DNA of 64,000 nt. Source: Planctomycetota bacterium. Lineage in GTDB: Bacteria; Planctomycetota; UBA1135; UBA2386. This document shows positions 37,471 through 47,696 of this stretch, in pieces. The notes under the pieces are model-generated. The model had not been told where the DNA came from and made no database searches. It saw only the letters and a program-made list of their open reading frames with translations. Numbering within the stretch: position 1 is the first letter of the stretch; each line of letters starts with the position of its first letter. The stretch spans positions 106,621 to 170,620 of the forward strand of contig BJHM01000007.1 of assembly GCA_014192625.1 (NCBI GenBank), written 5' to 3'. A program made the position numbers and the translations under genes.

Positions 37471-38976
37471 AACGGCGGTGATGGGCACAACGGTGGCGCC
37501 GATACAGGGCGCGCTGATCGCGAGATGGCTTTTCGTGCTGCCGACAATGAAGCCGATGATGCGATCGCCGTTACTGAGGTCGATGCGGGCGTAGCTCGTC
37601 GGATCGTTTTCTTGTGGGCGGGGCCGCTGCAGCATGAATCCTGCAATCTCCGCCTTCGGCACCATGCGAGTGTTGCCACCATTGATTGCGATTTCGATCG
37701 CGCCTTCGTTGACCGACAGGATGTTGCCATCCAGGAGCTCGTTGCTTTTTAGCCGCACCCGATCGTGGTCGGCGGAAGCACCGATGAGCCGGTCGATGGT
37801 CGGGTCGGTCGCCGCACCTTGGATCTCGCTGCGCGCTAGCGACAGCTCGCCGAATGTTTCGGAGCTCAACCGGATGTTTTGTGAATCGATACTTGTCAGG
37901 TCGCAGTTGATCAGACTGCCCTGTCTGAGAAACAGACGGGTCTTCTTGATTGGCTGAAGGACATGCTCGGTGAAGTTGAGCGTGTTGCAGATGGCAAATG
38001 GGATCTCTGGTTTAGGCAGGCCAGCGATGTCACTGCTGATGCGTGTTGCGTCACCGCCGAGTGCGAGCATTTTGCCATCGAGCGTCGAGCGATCCGATAG
38101 CAGCAGCGTCACCCTAGCACCCTCGCCAGCAGTGTCAGGGAGTATCAGTTTTGCGCCAGCGGCTACTACCGGGTCGTCGGATTTAGACAGTGACAAGAGC
38201 AAGGCTTGTCCGTCGGAACGCTGGCGGAGCACGCGTTGCAACATGCATAGTTCTGAGCGGCTGAGACTTTTGTTGTCGATCAGTTGCTCGCACAACGTCA
38301 GTGCTTTTGCCGATGGCATGCGGGCCAAGGCTGCTAACGCGGACGGGCGGCAGGCGCCGTTTTTATAAGACAGCAACTGCGCCACGGGGTCCGCATCGTC
38401 GTCCCTGCCTTGGGCACCCAGGGATCTGAGCGCGGCATCGACCACCAACAGGTCCGTGTGGCCCAGCGCGGAGCGTAGTGCGCGCTGCATTTGTTCGCCG
38501 CCATCGATGTAGCTCGTCGCCAGCAGGATCCCGAGGAGCAGCTTGATATTGTTCTCTTCCTGGGTGGTGCCATTCGCCTGGATCTTTTGCAGGATGCGCT
38601 TGCAGCGGACGCTCTCCTCAAGCACCGAAAACTTCTCGGCGTGCTGCTTCAGGACGGACTGGGCACGACCGCCAACTTCGATCAGTGTGCGCTCGGCCGA
38701 TTCTCGGACGAGGTAGCGGTCGTCCGTTAGCTCGCCAATCAACCGCTCGATCTTGATCAGGTACTCGCGGTGGTCGCCATGGATTCGCGCCAGCATGGCT
38801 GGTAGCGCGGCTTGCTGCTGCTGCAGCAGCCTGCCCGTTTGAGCAAGTCGCTTCAGGATGGCCTCGTCCTGAAAGCCTGACACTTTCTCTACCAATTGGT
38901 CGTCGGTCCAACCTTGACCGGTCACGGTCAAGGCCAGCAACGGAATGGCAAACGCCACACACAGAAATCGGATCAT
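36724..38976 (-). CDS. Secreted protein with HEAT-like N-terminus and six-bladed propeller
   Basis: A 750-residue exported protein (signal about residues 1-20, ending VTGQ). Residues 60-250 are helical and HEAT-like (TDDRYLVRESAERTLIEVG; DDADPVAQLLSYKNGACRP). The middle is beta-rich with AINGGNTRMVPKAEI-type strands. The C-terminal ~250 residues consist of six 40-residue repeats with the core DADRLPNGNTLI, each followed by a strand ending in EVD/EVSP and VW. These repeats resemble propellers of the arylsulfotransferase and SMP-30/NHL type. The role is unknown. The ATG at 38976 gives the signal peptide; the longer frame upstream does not. Confidence 0.8.
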   Translation of the reverse strand: MIRFLCVAFAIPLLALTVTGQGWTDDQLVEKVSGFQDEAILKRLAQTGRLLQQQQAALPAMLARIHGDHREYLIKIERLIGELTDDRYLVRESAERTLIEVGGRAQSVLKQHAEKFSVLEESVRCKRILQKIQANGTTQEENNIKLLLGILLATSYIDGGEQMQRALRSALGHTDLLVVDAALRSLGAQGRDDDADPVAQLLSYKNGACRPSALAALARMPSAKALTLCEQLIDNKSLSRSELCMLQRVLRQRSDGQALLLSLSKSDDPVVAAGAKLILPDTAGEGARVTLLLSDRSTLDGKMLALGGDATRISSDIAGLPKPEIPFAICNTLNFTEHVLQPIKKTRLFLRQGSLINCDLTSIDSQNIRLSSETFGELSLARSEIQGAATDPTIDRLIGASADHDRVRLKSNELLDGNILSVNEGAIEIAINGGNTRMVPKAEIAGFMLQRPRPQENDPTSYARIDLSNGDRIIGFIVGSTKSHLAISAPCIGATVVPITAVTRLELGVGGGAQWGFTLICDYSDNRIIEVDDQGKVTLQLDDIFGAWDAECLDNGNLLITEFAVSRVREIDRKGKDVWVFEDLKSPYDADRLPNGNTLIADTFGNRVIEVSPDQQIVWKYDQGIRPFDCDRLTNGNTLICDVIKDRVIEVSPKGEIVWEVKNMNNVHDADRLPNGNTLITLRSKGSVLEVDRAGTAVWHLDNLKQPSDADRLPNGNTIVAENDGVREFDRHNNVVWQKPMTWAVEVNRY

Positions 38977-39115
38977 TGGGGAACGAACCTGGAAGTTTGA
39001 ACCAAGAGAAACGTAGCAGCGCGGTCGGTGCGGTTGCGGATCTTTGGCCGAGACTTCATTCGTAGGATAGAAACGTATTGCGAGCCTCGCTGGCTGGAAC
39101 CAAGCACCGTAGATT

Positions 39116-41926
39116 GTGCCGCCACTCCTTTGTCTGCTGCGAAGACATTGTCGCCGTGGACCCAAACCTGTGTCACAAAGCTCTGCCCAAACCCTGCTGA
39201 TGCTGTGCGTTCTCGCCGGCGTAGTCACCGCGCAGCAGGTTCGGATAGTTGCGCCGGTGGGCGGCGCCATTATCGCGCCGGAAAAGTCTGTGTTGGAGCT
39301 TGATGTAGGGGTCGCGGTCCAGATGTTTGAAAGCCCTAACCTCGACCGCTACCTGCGTCGCGCCAAGGAGTGCCTTGCGCGTGAAGACTTTGTGCAGGCA
39401 ATCAAGATCCTGCAGGATGTGGTCGAGGGGCGGACGCTAGAGGCGGGCGACCAGGGTGATTCGGGCGCGGCAGCAACTGATAGCAAGCAAGTTGGCCTGG
39501 AGCCTGAGGCGGGGCTCAAACAGGACGGCCCGCAGCAAATCGCCAAGGCAAAAGAGCATGTGCCTGCGCTGGATGCATCGGCGAAGGAGCCCCCGATCGC
39601 GGATCCCATCAACAGCGTATTCACCGAAGGTGGGCGGCTTTATCGGCCGGTTCGGCGCATCTGTCAGGAGTTGATCGTCGCGCTGCCACCATCGGCGCTC
39701 GCCTTATACCGGACGCAGTTTGAGGCGCCTGCGCAAACGGCGTTGGAGTTGGCCGAGCGCGCGGGCAGTGAAGATGACTATCAGGCAGTGATCAACCGTT
39801 GGTTTGGCACGCTTGCAGCGGGCGCAGCGATGCGGGTTTTGGCCGATCGATACATGCTCCAGGGCCGCTACCGCAATGCCATTGCGATGCTGCGCGACTT
39901 ATCAGGTGTCTATCCGATAGCAAACCAGCAAGAACTCGGCATCAGTCAAGCTTGGTGCCGTTTCAAGATTGCGCTGTGCTTGCGGCTTGCAGAAGAGTTG
40001 AGCGCGGCCAGTGATGAAGCCAAGGCGATAGCCGCAGCATTTCCTTTGGAATCACTCCGCATGATGGGGGTTCTGCAACCGCTGCGGGACCTGCCGACGA
40101 GTGCCATGTTTGCGCTTGGTGATGGCTTGATTGTGCATCGGGCTGGCGCGCATCCAGAGATTGCCAGCGCTTACCTAAAGCCAGGCGCGGATCGATTGAT
40201 CCCGCTTTGGCAGATGCGTTGGAAGAACAATCCCTACGCACCGCCGCCGCCCAACAAGGACAACGAGCGCGTCTTTTTTAGCATGGGCGGTATGGTCGGC
40301 TCTTCGGCACCACCCGCTTCACAATACGGCACGGGCACATCCATGGCGTTCTTCGGCCCTGAGTCGCTGCCGGATCGTGCGGTGTTCCTCGAAGGCAACC
40401 GTATGCGCGTCGTCGATGCGTTCACTGGTCTGCTGCTTGCCGAGGGTGACAAGGATGCGAACTCGCCGCTGCCGCAGGCAGGCAGGGCGCGGCCGCGCGT
40501 GCCGGTCTACGACTTTTCGCTGCAGCGGCCGGTTGAAGATGAGAGTCGGTACTTCGTGGTTGCTGGCTACCAGAAGTCTGACCAAAGCGTTGAGCCGCTG
40601 AAGTCCAATGAGGTCATTGCCTACGACAAAAAGCTTGGCGCACGGCTGTGGAGTACGGCGGACTACATGGATGGCAGTGACGGATTCAAAGACGTCACCT
40701 TTCTTGCGGCGCCGATTGTGTATGGCGAGCGCCTGCTGTCACCAGTGCTTCGCAGCGGCGCGTATTCTTTGCAGTGCTTCGATCGCAGCACTGGCAAGCC
40801 GCTATATCGCACACGAGTCCATTCTGGTGGCACGCCGTTCTATAAGGCGCCCGGCACCAGGATCCAGCGGATTGGCGGCATTGCGTTCATGCTCACCAAC
40901 GCCGGTGTGATCGCTGCGATCGACATCGCCAGTGGCGAGTTGCGCTGGCTGTATCGCTACGAACGAAGTCACCCGCAGCGCGCCGCGCAGAAGGCTAAAA
41001 AGCCAAGCGGCGGGGACGCATCGGGCTTTGGCCAAACCATGTTCTCTGAGCAAGAGTTGGCGAGCTTTTTGCCCAGCGACCTGTTTGTGGCAGGGGACGC
41101 GCTGATCTTTGCTCCGTGTGACGGACAAGTATTGATGTCGCTCGACAGCGCGACCGGTGCGCCGTTGTGGATGGTGGAGGCCGAAAGCCCCTTTGCGCCG
41201 ATCGGCCGCATTCGCAGTTTGGTGGGTGCCAATAGCACAAACATCTTCGCGCTAGCTGATCGGAACCTCGTATGCATCGGTCTAAAGTCGGGGCTTTTGC
41301 GTTGGGCGCGACAACTGCCCGAACCAAGTGCACAACTGACGCGTTGGCGTGGTCGAGGTGTGGTACTCGAAGACCAAGTGCTGGTGCCGGGCGATCGCGA
41401 AATCTTGGTCATTGACGCCGACAACCGCAGTTTGCAAATCGTGCCACTGCCGACATTCGACCTTGGTAGCGAGCCATTGCATGGCCCAAATAATCTGTTC
41501 GTGAGAGGCCCTTGGTTGGGCGTCAGCTATCCGCAGGGGATTGAGGTCTACAGCCTCGCAGATGCTTTGCAGAAGGTCGCCGCGGGCTTGAAGGATCCGC
41601 TCCGCAAGGCGAGTCTTTTGCTGCAGTCGGGTGATCCAGTGGCCGCCACCGAGTTGCTCATCAGCTGGCTTTCTACTGCGGAGCCGGATGACGCGCAGCG
41701 TGAGCGTGGGACGCAGCAGTTGATTGCGTTGGCGCTCGAGCAGGCAAGTCGCTCCACCGGTGACGGCAAAAGCGCGCTCGATCGAGTGGCGCCACTCGCG
41801 AAGAGCCGGCAATCGCGCATGTATTGGCTGCTTGCGCACCTAGAATTGTTACGCAACGCCAACAACCTGACGGCTTACGAGCAAGAGCAGGATCGGCTTT
41901 ACCGTTTTATGGAAAGCAAAAACTGA
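39116..41926 (+). CDS. PQQ-like beta-propeller protein with helical N-terminus
   Basis: A 936-residue exported protein. A hydrophobic signal (LLMLCVLAGVVTAQQ) sits near residues 27-41 in the longest frame. A GTG at 39170 would shorten the N-region and cannot be excluded. Residues 70-330 hold TPR-like helices (RAKECLAREDFVQAIKIL, LADRYMLQGRYRNAIAMLRDL). The rest has PQQ-type blades: VIAYDKKLGARLWSTADY, QCFDRSTGKPLYRT, AIDIASGELRWLYRYE, LDSATGAPLWMVEAE. Such proteins in planctomycetes are usually secreted and of unknown function. The stop overlaps the next ATG by one base (TGATG). The 139-nt gap to the divergent gene likely holds promoters. Confidence 0.85.
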   Translation: MPPLLCLLRRHCRRGPKPVSQSSAQTLLMLCVLAGVVTAQQVRIVAPVGGAIIAPEKSVLELDVGVAVQMFESPNLDRYLRRAKECLAREDFVQAIKILQDVVEGRTLEAGDQGDSGAAATDSKQVGLEPEAGLKQDGPQQIAKAKEHVPALDASAKEPPIADPINSVFTEGGRLYRPVRRICQELIVALPPSALALYRTQFEAPAQTALELAERAGSEDDYQAVINRWFGTLAAGAAMRVLADRYMLQGRYRNAIAMLRDLSGVYPIANQQELGISQAWCRFKIALCLRLAEELSAASDEAKAIAAAFPLESLRMMGVLQPLRDLPTSAMFALGDGLIVHRAGAHPEIASAYLKPGADRLIPLWQMRWKNNPYAPPPPNKDNERVFFSMGGMVGSSAPPASQYGTGTSMAFFGPESLPDRAVFLEGNRMRVVDAFTGLLLAEGDKDANSPLPQAGRARPRVPVYDFSLQRPVEDESRYFVVAGYQKSDQSVEPLKSNEVIAYDKKLGARLWSTADYMDGSDGFKDVTFLAAPIVYGERLLSPVLRSGAYSLQCFDRSTGKPLYRTRVHSGGTPFYKAPGTRIQRIGGIAFMLTNAGVIAAIDIASGELRWLYRYERSHPQRAAQKAKKPSGGDASGFGQTMFSEQELASFLPSDLFVAGDALIFAPCDGQVLMSLDSATGAPLWMVEAESPFAPIGRIRSLVGANSTNIFALADRNLVCIGLKSGLLRWARQLPEPSAQLTRWRGRGVVLEDQVLVPGDREILVIDADNRSLQIVPLPTFDLGSEPLHGPNNLFVRGPWLGVSYPQGIEVYSLADALQKVAAGLKDPLRKASLLLQSGDPVAATELLISWLSTAEPDDAQRERGTQQLIALALEQASRSTGDGKSALDRVAPLAKSRQSRMYWLLAHLELLRNANNLTAYEQEQDRLYRFMESKN

Positions 41927-42954
41927 TGCGACTTCGTTGGCTGTTTTTCGTGCCAGTCGTGGTTGCCGCACTCGCTGCGCAAGGCGAGGTTTATCCGCGT
42001 GGCATCAACAAGGGGATCGACGCGGCGATTCAGCGCGGCTTGCAGTTTTTGGCGCGCAATCAAGCCAACGATGGTTCGTGGCGCAGCAGCGGCGCACAAG
42101 GCGGTTATCCCGCGGCGATGACGGGACTCGCAGGCATGGCATTGGTGTCCTCCGGCTCTACGCCGACGCGTGGCAAATACTGGCGCGAAGTCCGCCAGGC
42201 GACGGAGTTTTTGCTCAAAAATGCGGACGCAGCCACCGGAGTGATCTCCGTGCCCTCGGAGGAAGGCCGCAGCATGTATGGCCATGGCTTTAGCACGCTC
42301 TTTCTCGCATCGGTGTTCGGCATGGAAGAGGACCTTCGTATGCAAGAGCGACTGCACGGGGTGCTGACTCGCGCAGTCAAGCTGATCGCGCAGTCGCAGT
42401 CGGGTGCTGGTGGTTGGCTCTACACGCCTGACTCTGGTGGCGATGAAGGCAGCGTGACGGTGACGCAGGTGCAGGCGATGCGCGCCTGCCGGATGGCTGG
42501 CATCGACGTGAGCAAGAAGACCATTGATCGCGCGGTGGACTACATAAAGAAGTGCCAGAACCCCGACGGTGGCATTTGCTACAGCCTAGGTTCGCGCGGC
42601 GAGAGTCGTCCGGCGATCAGCGCGGCGGGTGTTGCCGTGCTCTACAACGCGGGGGTCTATGAAGATCAGCCGTTCGTTGAGAAGGCGATGAAGTACGTGC
42701 AGAAGAACGTCAGTCCAAGTTCAGATAACACCGGCCATCACTTTTACACGCAGCTCTACTACTCGCAGGCTCTTTACCAGCGCGGCGGCAAGGACTGGGA
42801 TGAGTATCTGGTGAAGTTCTCCGGCTTTTTGCTTGGCCAACAACGCAAGGACGGTTCGTGGGAAGGCGACGGCGTAGGCTCGGTGTATGGCACTGCGATA
42901 GCGGTGATCGTGTTGCAGTTGCCTTACTCGCTCGTCCCGATTTACCAACGTTGA
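41926..42954 (+). CDS. Prenyltransferase/squalene-cyclase-like repeat protein, secreted
   Basis: A 342-residue protein with a signal peptide (about residues 1-18) and an alpha/alpha toroid made of QW-like repeats: GLQFLARNQANDGSWRSSG, LIAQSQSGAGGWLYTPDSGG, YIKKCQNPDGGICYSLGS, FLLGQQRKDGSWEGDG. Related secreted proteins are common next to BatA/VWA genes in planctomycetes. No catalytic DxDD motif of true cyclases was seen, so it is more likely a binding or structural protein. Its ATG overlaps the previous stop (TGATG) and the BatA gene follows after 19 nt. Confidence 0.88.
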   Translation: MRLRWLFFVPVVVAALAAQGEVYPRGINKGIDAAIQRGLQFLARNQANDGSWRSSGAQGGYPAAMTGLAGMALVSSGSTPTRGKYWREVRQATEFLLKNADAATGVISVPSEEGRSMYGHGFSTLFLASVFGMEEDLRMQERLHGVLTRAVKLIAQSQSGAGGWLYTPDSGGDEGSVTVTQVQAMRACRMAGIDVSKKTIDRAVDYIKKCQNPDGGICYSLGSRGESRPAISAAGVAVLYNAGVYEDQPFVEKAMKYVQKNVSPSSDNTGHHFYTQLYYSQALYQRGGKDWDEYLVKFSGFLLGQQRKDGSWEGDGVGSVYGTAIAVIVLQLPYSLVPIYQR

Positions 42955-42973
42955 ACGGCTGCCCTCAGGACGA

Positions 42974-45202
42974 ATGTTAGCCTTCGCCTTCCTAAATCCC
43001 CTGCTCCTCTGGGGCCTGCCGCTCGTCGCATTGCCGGTGATCATTCACCTGCTCAACCGGCGCCGTTTTCAACGCGTGCCATGGGCGGCGATGGAATATC
43101 TGCTCGCGGCGATGAAGCGCAATCGCCAGCGGCTGCGCATGGAGCATTGGCTGGTGTTGTTGTTGCGCACCCTCGCCGTGTTGTTCCTCATCTTGCTGGT
43201 CGCGCGCCCGCAACTCTCAGGCGGATCATTACTCGGCACGCGGACGCACCACATTGTCGTGCTCGATGACTCCGCGTCGATGCAGCAGCGCAGCGGCAGC
43301 ATGATGCTGCACGACAAAGCGCGCGAGGTGGTTCAAAAGCTCGCTACCCAGCTAGGCGAGCGCAACAGCGGTGACATATTCTCGTTGCTCCGCAGCAGCA
43401 GGTTTGCGGAGCCCGACCTGTGGGCGCAGCAAGTCGGTGCCGACCTCGGCCGCCGGGTTGGCACATTGCTGAAAGACTTGCCGCCAGGCGATAGCACGCT
43501 CGATTTTGGCTTGCTGCTCAATAAGACGCAGCAGCGCACGCAGGAGGTCATGTCTGCCGCTCACGTTGAGTATTGGTTTGTCACGGACTTGCGCGCTGCG
43601 GACTGGCTTACCGACGATGACAAGCCGTTGCCTTTAGTCGTAGCCGCGCTGGCCGCGCTCGATGGCAAAACAACGCATGTGACGATCGCCAGCGTTGGCT
43701 CGCGCGATGCCAACAACCTCGCGGTCGTTGGCATTCGTCGCATCGGCCGTCTGACCGCAACGGGCGTGGCGCTCGAGTTTGCGGTCGACATAGAAAATTT
43801 TGGCCTGGATGCCGCGCCGTCTACCGAGGTGGCCATCGAGGTGGACGGTGAAAGTCGCACAGTTCAATCGGTGCCGCAGATCGCGCCGGGCGAGCGTGTA
43901 GCTGTGCCGGCCGCGCATACGTTTCACGCGGCTGGCTTTCATCGCGTCGAGGCCGCACTGCCAATCGCGGATCATTACCCGCTCGATGACAGGAACACGC
44001 TCGTTTTGCAGGTAGCCGAAAAGTCGAAGGTGTTGCTGGTTGATGGTGATCCTGGCGAGGCGGCGGACAGCGGCGAGACGCGATTTCTGCAAGTTGCACT
44101 CGACCAAGGCGGCGATGTCGCAACCGGCATTGAGCCGCAGGTGATCACCGAGTCGGGACTCGTTGACGCCGATCTTGCGCCGTTTGACCTGATCTATTTG
44201 TGCAACGTCCCAGCGCCCTCGCCTTCGGTGGTGGCAAAGCTCGAGGCCTTCGTCGCTGCGGGCGGCGGGTTATGCATCTACGCGGGCAATCAAGTTGATC
44301 CCGCGCGCTACAACGATGCCCTGTGGCGAACAGGGCAGGGGGTGTTGCCATTGCCGTTCGCCGACTTGCAAGGTGATCCCGATAAGCCCGAGCATTTGTT
44401 CTTGGTCAACAAGGATCACCCGTTGTGTGGCAAGTCCGGTGAAGGCCTCGGCATTTTCCTCGGCCTTGCCGTGCTGGTGAAGCGATACCTGCCGATGACG
44501 GAGTCTGCGACCTCGCGGGCTTCCGTGATGGTGCGAATTCGTGATGCGGAAGGTTCGCCGTGCATTGTCAGCAAGAGCTTTGGCAGTGGCGGTGGCTGGG
44601 TGGTGCAGTTTGGCATCACTGCGGATGAGCATTGGTCCAACTGGCCCAAGACGCCAGCGATGCTGGTGGTGGCACAAGAGACGCAGCGATTCGCCGGCCG
44701 TCCGCAAGACCTACAATTGTTCAACTTCACAACGCGCGGCCTGCATCGCCTCACCCTTGACCCCGGTATTTACAAGCCCAACGTGCGCGTTCGCGCCGTG
44801 GCTGCTTTGGATGAAGAGCACACGTTTACTCCCGCTGCGCCGCCGCCGGTACAGGTTGCCGAAGCTTTACCGTCAGCAGCCGCCCAGATTGACGTGCCGA
44901 TGAATGAGCTGCAGGCGCTCGGTGCCTTTGAGGTCGCTTTGCAGTTGCACAGCGGCACGACGGAGACGCGGTTGTTGGCACGCAATGCGCCGAGTCAGGA
45001 GAGTCGTCTGGTACGTTTTACGGAGGCCGATTTTCACCGCGCTTATCCTGCTGAGTTGCAGGACAAGCTCACGTTTCGCGACGAGGCTTCGGGGGTGGGT
45101 GACATCGCCGGAAAAGGCGAGCTGTGGCGTGCATTTGCTGCGGTATTGCTGATCGCGCTGCTGCTGGAGACGCTCCTTGCGTGGAGGTTTGGCCGCCGTT
45201 GA
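42974..45202 (+). CDS. BatA-like membrane protein with vWA-type domain
   Basis: A 742-residue protein. The N-terminal BatA region is clear: FLNPLLLWGLPLVALPVIIHLLNRRRF (first helix, split by charged residues), then the second helix near 58-75. A vWA domain with the MIDAS motif DDSASMQQ follows, then a beta-rich CARDB-like section and an amidotransferase-like alpha/beta part (VDGDPGEAADSG; IYLCNVPAPSP). A C-terminal transmembrane helix precedes FGRR. Such proteins work with MoxR ATPases in envelope stress or assembly. No moxR lies in this window. The next gene is a second vWA protein. Confidence 0.9.
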   Translation: MLAFAFLNPLLLWGLPLVALPVIIHLLNRRRFQRVPWAAMEYLLAAMKRNRQRLRMEHWLVLLLRTLAVLFLILLVARPQLSGGSLLGTRTHHIVVLDDSASMQQRSGSMMLHDKAREVVQKLATQLGERNSGDIFSLLRSSRFAEPDLWAQQVGADLGRRVGTLLKDLPPGDSTLDFGLLLNKTQQRTQEVMSAAHVEYWFVTDLRAADWLTDDDKPLPLVVAALAALDGKTTHVTIASVGSRDANNLAVVGIRRIGRLTATGVALEFAVDIENFGLDAAPSTEVAIEVDGESRTVQSVPQIAPGERVAVPAAHTFHAAGFHRVEAALPIADHYPLDDRNTLVLQVAEKSKVLLVDGDPGEAADSGETRFLQVALDQGGDVATGIEPQVITESGLVDADLAPFDLIYLCNVPAPSPSVVAKLEAFVAAGGGLCIYAGNQVDPARYNDALWRTGQGVLPLPFADLQGDPDKPEHLFLVNKDHPLCGKSGEGLGIFLGLAVLVKRYLPMTESATSRASVMVRIRDAEGSPCIVSKSFGSGGGWVVQFGITADEHWSNWPKTPAMLVVAQETQRFAGRPQDLQLFNFTTRGLHRLTLDPGIYKPNVRVRAVAALDEEHTFTPAAPPPVQVAEALPSAAAQIDVPMNELQALGAFEVALQLHSGTTETRLLARNAPSQESRLVRFTEADFHRAYPAELQDKLTFRDEASGVGDIAGKGELWRAFAAVLLIALLLETLLAWRFGRR

Positions 45203-45218
45203 GCGGACCAATTACACC

Positions 45219-47696
45219 ATGCAAGAATTGCTTCGCTGGCTGTGTGAGTTGCAAGGCATTGCCGTAGGTCAAAGCGAGCAGGTGCAGTTTGAGTTCTCCA
45301 GATTTCCATCTGGCGGGCTTGGGCTTCTAGTCTTGATCGCGCTGGTGCTGATGATCGTGCTGGTGGTTTTTGTCTACCGCCGCGACGGCAAAAACCTGCT
45401 GCGCTGGCAGCGCGTCGTGCTTGGCACGCTTCGCGCGCTCGCGCTCCTGGCAGCAGCGGCGCTGCTGCTAGAACCCAATCTCGTCGCAGTCAAGCACGAG
45501 ACGCGGCCGGGCCACACCATCCTGCTGCTCGACAGCTCTCAGTCCATGAATCAGTTCGATTCGTTTCGCCGCGAGAGCGTGCAGGCGATCGGTGAGAGTT
45601 GGCGCTCACTTGGCGTTGTGGACCCAGCTGCAGTCACTCGCATTGCATTGGCGAAGGCGCTGCTCGCTGCTGGCGATGGGCAGCTAGCGAAGAAGCTCGC
45701 GGCAAAAAATCAGGCTCAGTTCTATGGGTTTGCTGCGAGTATCGAGCCGCTACCGATCGTTTCAGTGCCCGCTGCGCAACCGATGGCTGATGGCATGCAG
45801 CCACCGCTTCCAAGCATCGACATCGCCAATCTGCAGGCTATTGGTCGCACCACTAATCTTGGTTTTGCGTTGCGCGCAGCGCTGGACAAGAGCCGTAACG
45901 CGGAGATTGCGGCGGTGGTGTTACTAACGGATGGCCGCCGCAACCAAGGCCCGCAGGGTATAGAGATCGCGCGGCTGCTCAATCAGCGCAAGGTGCCAAA
46001 CACATTCGTGCTTGGCATCGGCGACCCATCGGAGACGCAGCTCGTCGGGATCGGTCGCTTTGAGGCACCGGAAAAGGTGTTTCAGAAGGACCCCTTTGAG
46101 ATGCGGGGCAGCGTGCTGGCGCAGGGCTACGACGCGATGCAGGTTGAGGTGCAACTGGTTCGCATTGATGAGAAGGGCGTCGTCACGCCGATTGCGAAGC
46201 AGGTGGTTGAAGTTGGCGGCGAGGCGGCGGAGGCGGCGGTTGAGTTCAAAGATCTGACTTCAGCGGAGACCGGCAGGTTCACTTACCAAATGCGGGTGCA
46301 GCCACCCAGCGGCGAACCGCCGGTGGCCGAGCGCCATCAGCGGTCGCAACCGGTTGAGGTGATCGGTGAGCGCACGCGCGTTTTGCTGCTGTCTGGCGGT
46401 CCGAGCCATGAGTTCCAGATCCTTCGCAACTTGTTGATCCGCGACAAGACGATCGATGTCTCGTGCTGGCTGCAGAGCGCGGACCCGAAATTTCCGCAGG
46501 ATGGTGATGAAGGTGCGCGCATTGATGCCCTGCCGGAAGAGTTGAAGGCGTTCGAGCCATACGACGTAGCGATTCTGATCGATCCGAATCCAGCGAAGTT
46601 GACGCCGAGTTTCTGCGATGCGCTCAGGAAGCACGTGACCGAGAACGGTTGCGGGCTCTGGTGGATTTGTGGCGAGAAGCACGCGCTCGATGCGTTGCGA
46701 CCGACCGCTGTGACTCGGCCACTTGCCGAGATCCTGCCGATCGAAGGTGAGCTGTCGTATGCGGAGACGGTCTGGTCGCTCGGCTTGTCGCACGTGACCG
46801 ATTATCCCTATTCGCTGACTGCGGAGGGCGAGGACGGTCTGGTCGGCAAGTTGACGCGCATCGCTGAAAGCAAGGAGGAGAGCCGGCGGTTGTGGAGCGG
46901 GCTGCGCTTCCGCGTCGCGTTCCCCATCCGGCAAGTAAAACCTGCGGCTACGGTGATCGCCGAGGATCGCCTTGCGGATTCCCGGCTTCGCCCAGAAGGT
47001 CGCGGCATGCCGCTCATCGTTACCCAGATAGTCGGCGCTGGCCGAGTCCTGTATAGCGGCACTGATGAAACCTATCGCTGGCGTTCGACCTACGAGGATG
47101 CCTACGACCGGTTTTGGGTGAAGGGCATTCGTTATCTGTTTGAAGGGCGATTGCATGTTGGCAACAGTCGGCTTCGTTTGTCGGTGAGCAGTGAGAAGAT
47201 CGAGCTCGGTGATGCGGTCACAATCGCTGTCGAGGCGAAGAATGAACTGATGCAGCCGTTGGTCGAGGCAACGTTCGATGTGTCGTATGAGCGTGACGGT
47301 CAGGTTGCCGAAACGCTGCGGCTCAGTGCGGTCGCCGAATCGCCAGGCAACTTCCAGTTGCAACTGCGGCCCGGCAACATTGGTAGCTACCGCGTGCGAT
47401 CGCAGCAGCGGGACGGCAAGCCCGCCGAGGTGCCATTCCAGGTTGTGCCAGCACAGATCGAGCGAGAGGGGCCGGTAGATCGCGCCGAACTCTCTGCAAT
47501 CGCTGCGGCCACAGGTGGCCGATTGTTCGACTCGCCACAACAACTGCTCGCTGCACTCGATGAGATTCCGTCGCGCATGGCGACAGACACCTATCGCACG
47601 CCGCACCCGGTCTGGGATGGTTTTGGCACGGTTGCATTCATGCTGACTGCGCTCGCTCTGGAGTGGCTCCTACGCAAGAGGTTCAACCTCCTATGA
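45219..47696 (+). CDS. Membrane vWA-domain protein with amidotransferase-like domain
   Basis: An 825-residue protein. Two N-terminal helices (about residues 34-52 and 65-82) precede a vWA domain with LLLDSSQSMNQF (MIDAS DxSxS) and VVLLTDGRRNQGPQG. After beta-rich domains there is a class I amidotransferase-like fold (VLLLSGGPSHEF, DPNPAKLT, GGLWW-type strand) and a C-terminal helix LTALALEWLLRKR. This is the standard partner of BatA-like proteins in planctomycetes. I choose the ATG at 45219; in-frame TTG codons upstream overlap the BatA gene. Its stop overlaps the next ATG as ATGA. Confidence 0.88.
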   Translation: MQELLRWLCELQGIAVGQSEQVQFEFSRFPSGGLGLLVLIALVLMIVLVVFVYRRDGKNLLRWQRVVLGTLRALALLAAAALLLEPNLVAVKHETRPGHTILLLDSSQSMNQFDSFRRESVQAIGESWRSLGVVDPAAVTRIALAKALLAAGDGQLAKKLAAKNQAQFYGFAASIEPLPIVSVPAAQPMADGMQPPLPSIDIANLQAIGRTTNLGFALRAALDKSRNAEIAAVVLLTDGRRNQGPQGIEIARLLNQRKVPNTFVLGIGDPSETQLVGIGRFEAPEKVFQKDPFEMRGSVLAQGYDAMQVEVQLVRIDEKGVVTPIAKQVVEVGGEAAEAAVEFKDLTSAETGRFTYQMRVQPPSGEPPVAERHQRSQPVEVIGERTRVLLLSGGPSHEFQILRNLLIRDKTIDVSCWLQSADPKFPQDGDEGARIDALPEELKAFEPYDVAILIDPNPAKLTPSFCDALRKHVTENGCGLWWICGEKHALDALRPTAVTRPLAEILPIEGELSYAETVWSLGLSHVTDYPYSLTAEGEDGLVGKLTRIAESKEESRRLWSGLRFRVAFPIRQVKPAATVIAEDRLADSRLRPEGRGMPLIVTQIVGAGRVLYSGTDETYRWRSTYEDAYDRFWVKGIRYLFEGRLHVGNSRLRLSVSSEKIELGDAVTIAVEAKNELMQPLVEATFDVSYERDGQVAETLRLSAVAESPGNFQLQLRPGNIGSYRVRSQQRDGKPAEVPFQVVPAQIEREGPVDRAELSAIAAATGGRLFDSPQQLLAALDEIPSRMATDTYRTPHPVWDGFGTVAFMLTALALEWLLRKRFNLL

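Noticed and set aside
46260..47606. 448-codon open frame on the minus strand
   Set aside because: It lies wholly inside the vWA gene at 45219-47696, shows no motif and reflects the GC-rich third-codon bias of the real gene.
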